Source: Actinoalloteichus hymeniacidonis
Lineage (GTDB): Bacteria > Actinomycetota > Actinomycetes > Mycobacteriales > Pseudonocardiaceae
DNA length: 64,000 nucleotides
Direction of reading: 5' to 3'
NCBI RefSeq assembly: GCF_014203365.1
Contig: NZ_JACHIS010000001.1
Location: 1,488,001-1,552,000 of the forward strand
The translations under genes and the position numbers were made by a program. This document shows, piece after piece, positions 60,688 to 64,000 of this stretch (its first letter is position 1; the number at the start of each line of letters is the position of its first letter). The notes beneath the pieces were generated by a model. The model ran no database searches, had not been told where the DNA came from, and worked only from the letters and a program-made list of their open reading frames with translations.

Positions 60688-62040
60688 ATGAACACAGCCG
60701 GCGACAGTCCGAAGGCACCCGTTGATCCGGCGGTGTGGCGAGAACCGGAGATGCGCGCCGCACTGGCCGTGCGAGATATCGGCGCGGTCTATCGCCAGTT
60801 GAAGCGACGTGGTGTCTCGCAGCGCAGGATCGCGGGCCTCACCGGCCAAGCACAGCCGGAGATCTCCGAGATCATGAACGGCCGCCAGGTGATGGCTTAT
60901 GACGTTCTGTCTCGTATCGCCGATGGTCTCGGCGTGCCGCGCGGATTGATGGGTCTGGCATATGACGGTGCCCCGGTCCTCGATCCTGGTGAACAGACGG
61001 AAGGAGACAGCGAGATGGAGCGTCGGGGCTTTCTCGGCCTGGTGGCCAAGGCCGCCGTAGTCGGATTGAGCGCGAGCGAACTGGCCGATATTCGGGTCCT
61101 GCCGGAATCCGGACCCAGCCCCCATCGGGTCGGCATGCAGGACGTGGCAAATCTCGAAGCGACGATCACGTTCTTCCGCGCCCAGGACGACCGCTATGGC
61201 GGCGGTTCCGTGCGCTCGGCGGTCACCGCGCATCTGGATTGGGCGAGCGGAATGCTCGATGCCACCGCGACCGACGCGGTGCGCACCCGGCTGCAGCAGA
61301 CACTGGCCGACCTGCACTCGTTGGCTGGCTGGGTGTCCTTCGACCTCGGATCCACCCGGCACGCGGTCCGGCATTTCGCCAATGCCCTGGTGCTCGCCAA
61401 GGAGAGTCGGGAACACGCATTGGCCGCGAAAGTCCTGTTCCAGATGGGCCGGGTCTACCTGCACGACGGCGAACCGGACAACGCGCTGAAGGTCTTCCAA
61501 CTGGGGCAGATGTCGGCGCAGGACGCGAATTCGCCCCGAGCGGTGGCACTGCTACATTTGAACGAGGCATGGGCTTATGCGGAACTGGGCAATGCCGGTC
61601 AGACCAGGGTTCAACTCACCAGAGCCGCCGAGGAACTCGCCAGAGACTCCGATCGCGACGTGCCATCCTGGTTGACCTTCATGAGCGAGGCGGAGATCGA
61701 GGGCATCGCCGGGATGGCATACACCGCCCTCTCCGCGCGCGATCGTTCGTTTGCCACGATCGGACTGGAACACGCCACCCGATCCTTCGATATGCGCGCC
61801 GAGGCCGACGCCCGGTCCCGCACTTCGGATCTGATCGCCATCGCGGTCAACCGTTTACGCGCCGGGGAACTCGCGGGCGGAATCCGAGCGGGCGCCGAAG
61901 TCCTGTCCAGGATGGAGGGCGTCAGATCCTCGCGGCTCTTGGATCGCCTGGGCTGGGTCCAACAGGCTGCCGAATTACATGCGGGGCATAGCGATGCCCG
62001 CGATCTCGCCGAGCAGGTCTCGATTCTTCGATCCGTCTGA
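60688..62040 (+). CDS. XRE-type helix-turn-helix regulator with TPR-like sensor domain
   Basis: 450 residues. The N-terminal DNA-binding domain (about 28-80) reads RQLKRRGVSQRRIAGLTGQA, QPEISEIMNGRQV, RIADGLGVPRGLMGLAY, a Cro/C1 helix-turn-helix. A hydrophobic stretch (FLGLVAKAAVVGLSAS, about 113-130) follows MERRG. Residues 150-440 are all-helical with repeat-like blocks ALVLAKESREHALAAKVLFQ, MGRVYLHDGEPDNALKVFQL, LLHLNEAWAYAELGNAGQTR, which look like tetratricopeptide repeats. Such regulators commonly sense a peptide or small molecule in actinomycetes. Three small genes follow on the same strand. Confidence 0.85.
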   Translation: MNTAGDSPKAPVDPAVWREPEMRAALAVRDIGAVYRQLKRRGVSQRRIAGLTGQAQPEISEIMNGRQVMAYDVLSRIADGLGVPRGLMGLAYDGAPVLDPGEQTEGDSEMERRGFLGLVAKAAVVGLSASELADIRVLPESGPSPHRVGMQDVANLEATITFFRAQDDRYGGGSVRSAVTAHLDWASGMLDATATDAVRTRLQQTLADLHSLAGWVSFDLGSTRHAVRHFANALVLAKESREHALAAKVLFQMGRVYLHDGEPDNALKVFQLGQMSAQDANSPRAVALLHLNEAWAYAELGNAGQTRVQLTRAAEELARDSDRDVPSWLTFMSEAEIEGIAGMAYTALSARDRSFATIGLEHATRSFDMRAEADARSRTSDLIAIAVNRLRAGELAGGIRAGAEVLSRMEGVRSSRLLDRLGWVQQAAELHAGHSDARDLAEQVSILRSV

Positions 62041-62166
62041 GCGCTCCGCGATCTGCCGCCCTACTCGACAGAACTATTGGGTCGGGACTATCGGCTTCAC
62101 TCGTCACATGTTCGTCGACTGCCCGGCCATGCTGGCAGGAGTCCCCGAGCAATGGGAGTGATCGTG

Positions 62167-62388
62167 ATGCCCTCGTTCCAGCATCCGCCAATCCCGATCC
62201 CTACGACGAACCCGGCGATCCGACCGATACCGATCGCGAGCGATCCGTGGCGGCCGGAGCGGAATTCGCCCGAGGTGTTCCACCGTGCCGAGGTCCGATC
62301 CGACCGGCCAGGCGCCGCCGTGCGACCGGCGGGGATCGCGGAGCTCGCTGCGCTCCGGGACAACGGTTGGACCTGGGGTTCGGCGTGA
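62167..62388 (+). CDS. Small hypothetical protein (Pro-rich start)
   Basis: 73 residues from the ATG at 62167, where GGGAG sits eight bases upstream. The first 25 residues are Pro/Ile-rich (HPPIPIPTTNPAIRPIPIAS), with no signal peptide; the remainder is polar and ends DNGWTWGSA. I do not recognise it. Its stop overlaps the next GTG start by four bases (GTGA at 62385), which argues that both are translated. A longer form from 62152 is possible. Second gene of the XRE cassette. Confidence 0.5.
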   Translation: MPSFQHPPIPIPTTNPAIRPIPIASDPWRPERNSPEVFHRAEVRSDRPGAAVRPAGIAELAALRDNGWTWGSA

Positions 62389-62786
62389 ATCCCAGCATGG
62401 GCCCCGGAGCGGGACCCACCACCGAGTCCCGCTGGATCGGGCTGTTCCGCAATCTGGAGCACCGCCTCGATGGGACGTACCAATCAGTCACCGTATCGGT
62501 GTGTGGCGCGGTGGTCCGACCTGCCGATGCGGCCATCGCCATGCCGTCCTGCCCGCTGTGCTTCCCGATCGTCGTCAGGCGACCGGCCGAGCCGCCCGGA
62601 CCGCCCGCCCGGCCCGCACCTCACACGATCAAGCGTGATCAGTCGGGGCGATCGCCGGGAGCCGAGGGGGAACGGCCACCCGCCGTCGAGGGGATCGCGT
62701 TCCGGACACCCGACTCGCAGACTGCCGTCGGTCGGCGTCCGCCATCCCGGCGGCCGGAACGCATTCGGACCTGCGCCACTGAGTAG
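62385..62786 (+). CDS. Small hypothetical protein with a CPLC motif
   Basis: 133 residues from the GTG at 62385 overlapping the previous stop; an ATG at 62397 is possible. A plausible strand-helix start (WIGLFRNLEHRLDGTYQSVT) leads to MPSCPLCFPIVV at about residue 58, a Cys-x2-Cys that could bind a metal with a partner protein. The last 65 residues are Arg/Pro-rich and disordered-looking. Not assigned to a family. Twelve bases separate it from the next gene. Confidence 0.5.
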   Translation: MNPSMGPGAGPTTESRWIGLFRNLEHRLDGTYQSVTVSVCGAVVRPADAAIAMPSCPLCFPIVVRRPAEPPGPPARPAPHTIKRDQSGRSPGAEGERPPAVEGIAFRTPDSQTAVGRRPPSRRPERIRTCATE

Positions 62787-62797
62787 AAGGAGACGAC

Positions 62798-63373
62798 GTG
62801 TTGTCCATTGGGGGGAATCGTTGGTCGCCGGAACCGATTCGGTCCACCGGACCGGGCCGATTCGGCGTGCCGATGCCGAACGAGTGCTACTACCAGGACG
62901 CCGTGCCATCGGCCGGGCTGATCTTGGACCGACATGTGGTGCTCGGACGCAGACCGCCGCCGGGGGGCGAGGCGACTGCGTTATGCGGTCGGGTCCTGGT
63001 GATCGGCCCAGGACCATTCGAGGCGGAGCCAGGGGTGCCCGCCCTGGGACACCGGAACTGCTGGGACTGCCAGGACGTGATCCTCGGTGTCACACCGGAA
63101 CCACCCGAGCGGCAGGCGGAGCCGGTGCGCCTGGTTCGGACGGCCCCACGGGCGGGCAGCGTGGTCGGTGCGACCCGGCGGGTGGTGCACGTCTGTTCAG
63201 CCGACACACCGGTCGATGCGCCGTTGCTGACTCGCTGCGGTACCCGGCTGTCGGAAGCCGAGGTGGAGACGGTCGCCCCCGGCGTCGGCATGCCGTGCTC
63301 CGCGTGCCTGCTCGCCGGTGACCCGCCGCCGCAGGCCTATCCGCTGCCCGACATCGGCCGGGCGGCCAGCTGA
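62798..63373 (+). CDS. Cysteine-rich protein with two zinc-ribbon-like units
   Basis: 191 residues from the GTG at 62798 (AAGGAG six bases upstream). Two halves each hold a single Cys followed by a Cys-x2-Cys: ATALCGRVL with RNCWDCQDV, and LLTRCGTRL with PCSACLLAG, plus one extra Cys in VVHVC. The pattern of a CG turn plus CxxC is typical of small zinc-binding units and looks like an internal duplication. Function unknown. Last gene of the XRE cassette; convergent with the metalloprotease gene 38 bp away. Confidence 0.65.
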   Translation: MLSIGGNRWSPEPIRSTGPGRFGVPMPNECYYQDAVPSAGLILDRHVVLGRRPPPGGEATALCGRVLVIGPGPFEAEPGVPALGHRNCWDCQDVILGVTPEPPERQAEPVRLVRTAPRAGSVVGATRRVVHVCSADTPVDAPLLTRCGTRLSEAEVETVAPGVGMPCSACLLAGDPPPQAYPLPDIGRAAS

Positions 63374-63410
63374 GGCGGGGGAGGCGACCGCCACGCTGGG
63401 ATCCGCCCGG

Positions 63411-64000
63411 TCAGAGGCCGTATCGATCGCGCAGATGCCGCCAGAAGTCCTTGAACATCCAGGCGTCGAACTCGGTGACCTCCGAGGCACTGCCCGCCTT
63501 CATCAGGAAGCCGCCGACTCCGCTGGGAGTCCAGTCGTAGAAGTCGTCGAGTCCGAAGGTGTGCCCGATCTCGTGCAGCAGGATGTGGATGTTGTCCTGG
63601 CCGAGCGAGCCGACCATGTACTCGCTGCCGATCCGTTGACCCCAGTCGCCACCGGCGCCGCCGCCCATGCCCGAGGTCAGCCACAGTGACTGGTCGTAGT
63701 GCCGATCGGCGCCGCCGGGACAGCGCGAGTAGTCGCCGTCCTGGTTGAAGAACCGGCCGCACGGCTCGGCGCACTGGGGCGCGTTCTCCCGGATGTCGTT
63801 GACGTAGATGTCCACGGAGTCGTCGTTCCATTGCAGCGTCGAGCGATCGCGTACCGCCCAACCGACGACCTTCACCTCGACGTGGTCGTACGGCCAGCCC
63901 AGTTCCCCCGGTTGGAAGACGTCCATCCACTTCGATACCTGGCGTTGCAGGGCGACGTGGATCTCGTCGCGTAACTGTGCCGACACCGGTGCGGCCGAAT
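63411..64000 (-). CDS. Zinc metalloprotease, N-terminus beyond the right edge
   Basis: About 196 residues are visible. The catalytic motif HEIGHTFGLDDFYDW fits the metzincin HExxHxxGxxD form with a Met-turn-like GFLMKAGS following, and conserved strands precede (VEVKVVGWAVRDRSTLQWND, DIYVNDIRENAPQCAEPCGR). Two Cys lie close together in CAEPC, with a third at YSRCPGG, suggesting a disulfide in a secreted protein. The frame stays open at the edge, so the signal and prodomain are presumably outside. The substrate is unknown. Confidence 0.8.
   Translation of the reverse strand, partial: SAAPVSAQLRDEIHVALQRQVSKWMDVFQPGELGWPYDHVEVKVVGWAVRDRSTLQWNDDSVDIYVNDIRENAPQCAEPCGRFFNQDGDYSRCPGGADRHYDQSLWLTSGMGGGAGGDWGQRIGSEYMVGSLGQDNIHILLHEIGHTFGLDDFYDWTPSGVGGFLMKAGSASEVTEFDAWMFKDFWRHLRDRYGL

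Overview
The window is high-GC, gene-dense DNA of a filamentous-actinomycete type. Pseudonocardiaceae is the likeliest family, but that is inference from the gene set and codon use; no rRNA or marker gene is present. Supporting genes are Lsr2, a WhiB regulator, a SigF/RsbW partner-switching module, an EgtA-like glutamate-cysteine ligase, HelD, a SigC-type ECF factor and a DUF3618/DUF4235 membrane operon. I found no rRNA, tRNA, CRISPR array, insertion sequence or prophage.

Layout. 1-5.3 kb: the start of a response regulator cut by the window edge, a double-DUF427 protein, a BCP-type peroxiredoxin, and a sugar-isomerase/DUF993 operon divergent from a LacI regulator. 5.3-7.7 kb: a gene-poor, lower-GC stretch with a large nested inverted repeat and two divergent lsr2 genes; one is canonical, the other has lost the AT-hook arginine (RGR to RGE). 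7.7-10 kb: an orphan MalK/UgpC ATPase followed by a second LacI regulator; the ATPase promoter carries the same 13-bp operator-like word as the first LacI locus. 10.3-18.5 kb: Ppx/GppA, a tiny IF2_N-like protein, the holin/DUF3618/DUF4235 operon, an AI-2E-type permease, a DJ-1/PfpI protein, a PfkB kinase, SurE and an SRPBCC protein. 18.6-22.1 kb: a ChaB-like protein, then an operon of an aldehyde-dehydrogenase-like protein lacking the catalytic Cys, a hydrolase-like protein lacking a clear nucleophile, and DUF488. 22.1-26.7 kb: stress-signalling genes (HATPase, STAS, WhiB, SigF, RsbW) and EgtA.

26.9-31 kb: a secreted GH16-like enzyme and HelD. 31-40.2 kb: a metal block with CopA, a CopD-CtaG fusion, a FecBCD-type ABC importer, and a SigC-like sigma factor divergent from a membrane zinc-finger (anti-sigma-like) protein. 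40.3-45.1 kb: an MSMEG_6728-type protein and an ATP-grasp/CocE-hydrolase gene pair. 45.1-53 kb: a coherent cytochrome bd unit on the minus strand in the order sensor kinase, response regulator, cydA, cydB, cydD, cydC, small membrane protein, with most junctions overlapping. 53-57.6 kb: a dimeric-barrel protein, a nucleoside hydrolase and Tex, closed by a perfect 38-bp palindrome. 57.9-60.4 kb: metY-metX. 60.7-63.4 kb: an XRE/TPR-type regulator followed by three small proteins, two carrying CxxC pairs, that I cannot assign. The last gene is a zinc metalloprotease cut by the right edge.

The best candidates for undescribed biology are the RGE Lsr2 paralogue, the Cys-less ALDH operon, the XRE plus cysteine-pair cassette, the ATP-grasp/CocE pair and the isolated IF2_N-like protein.
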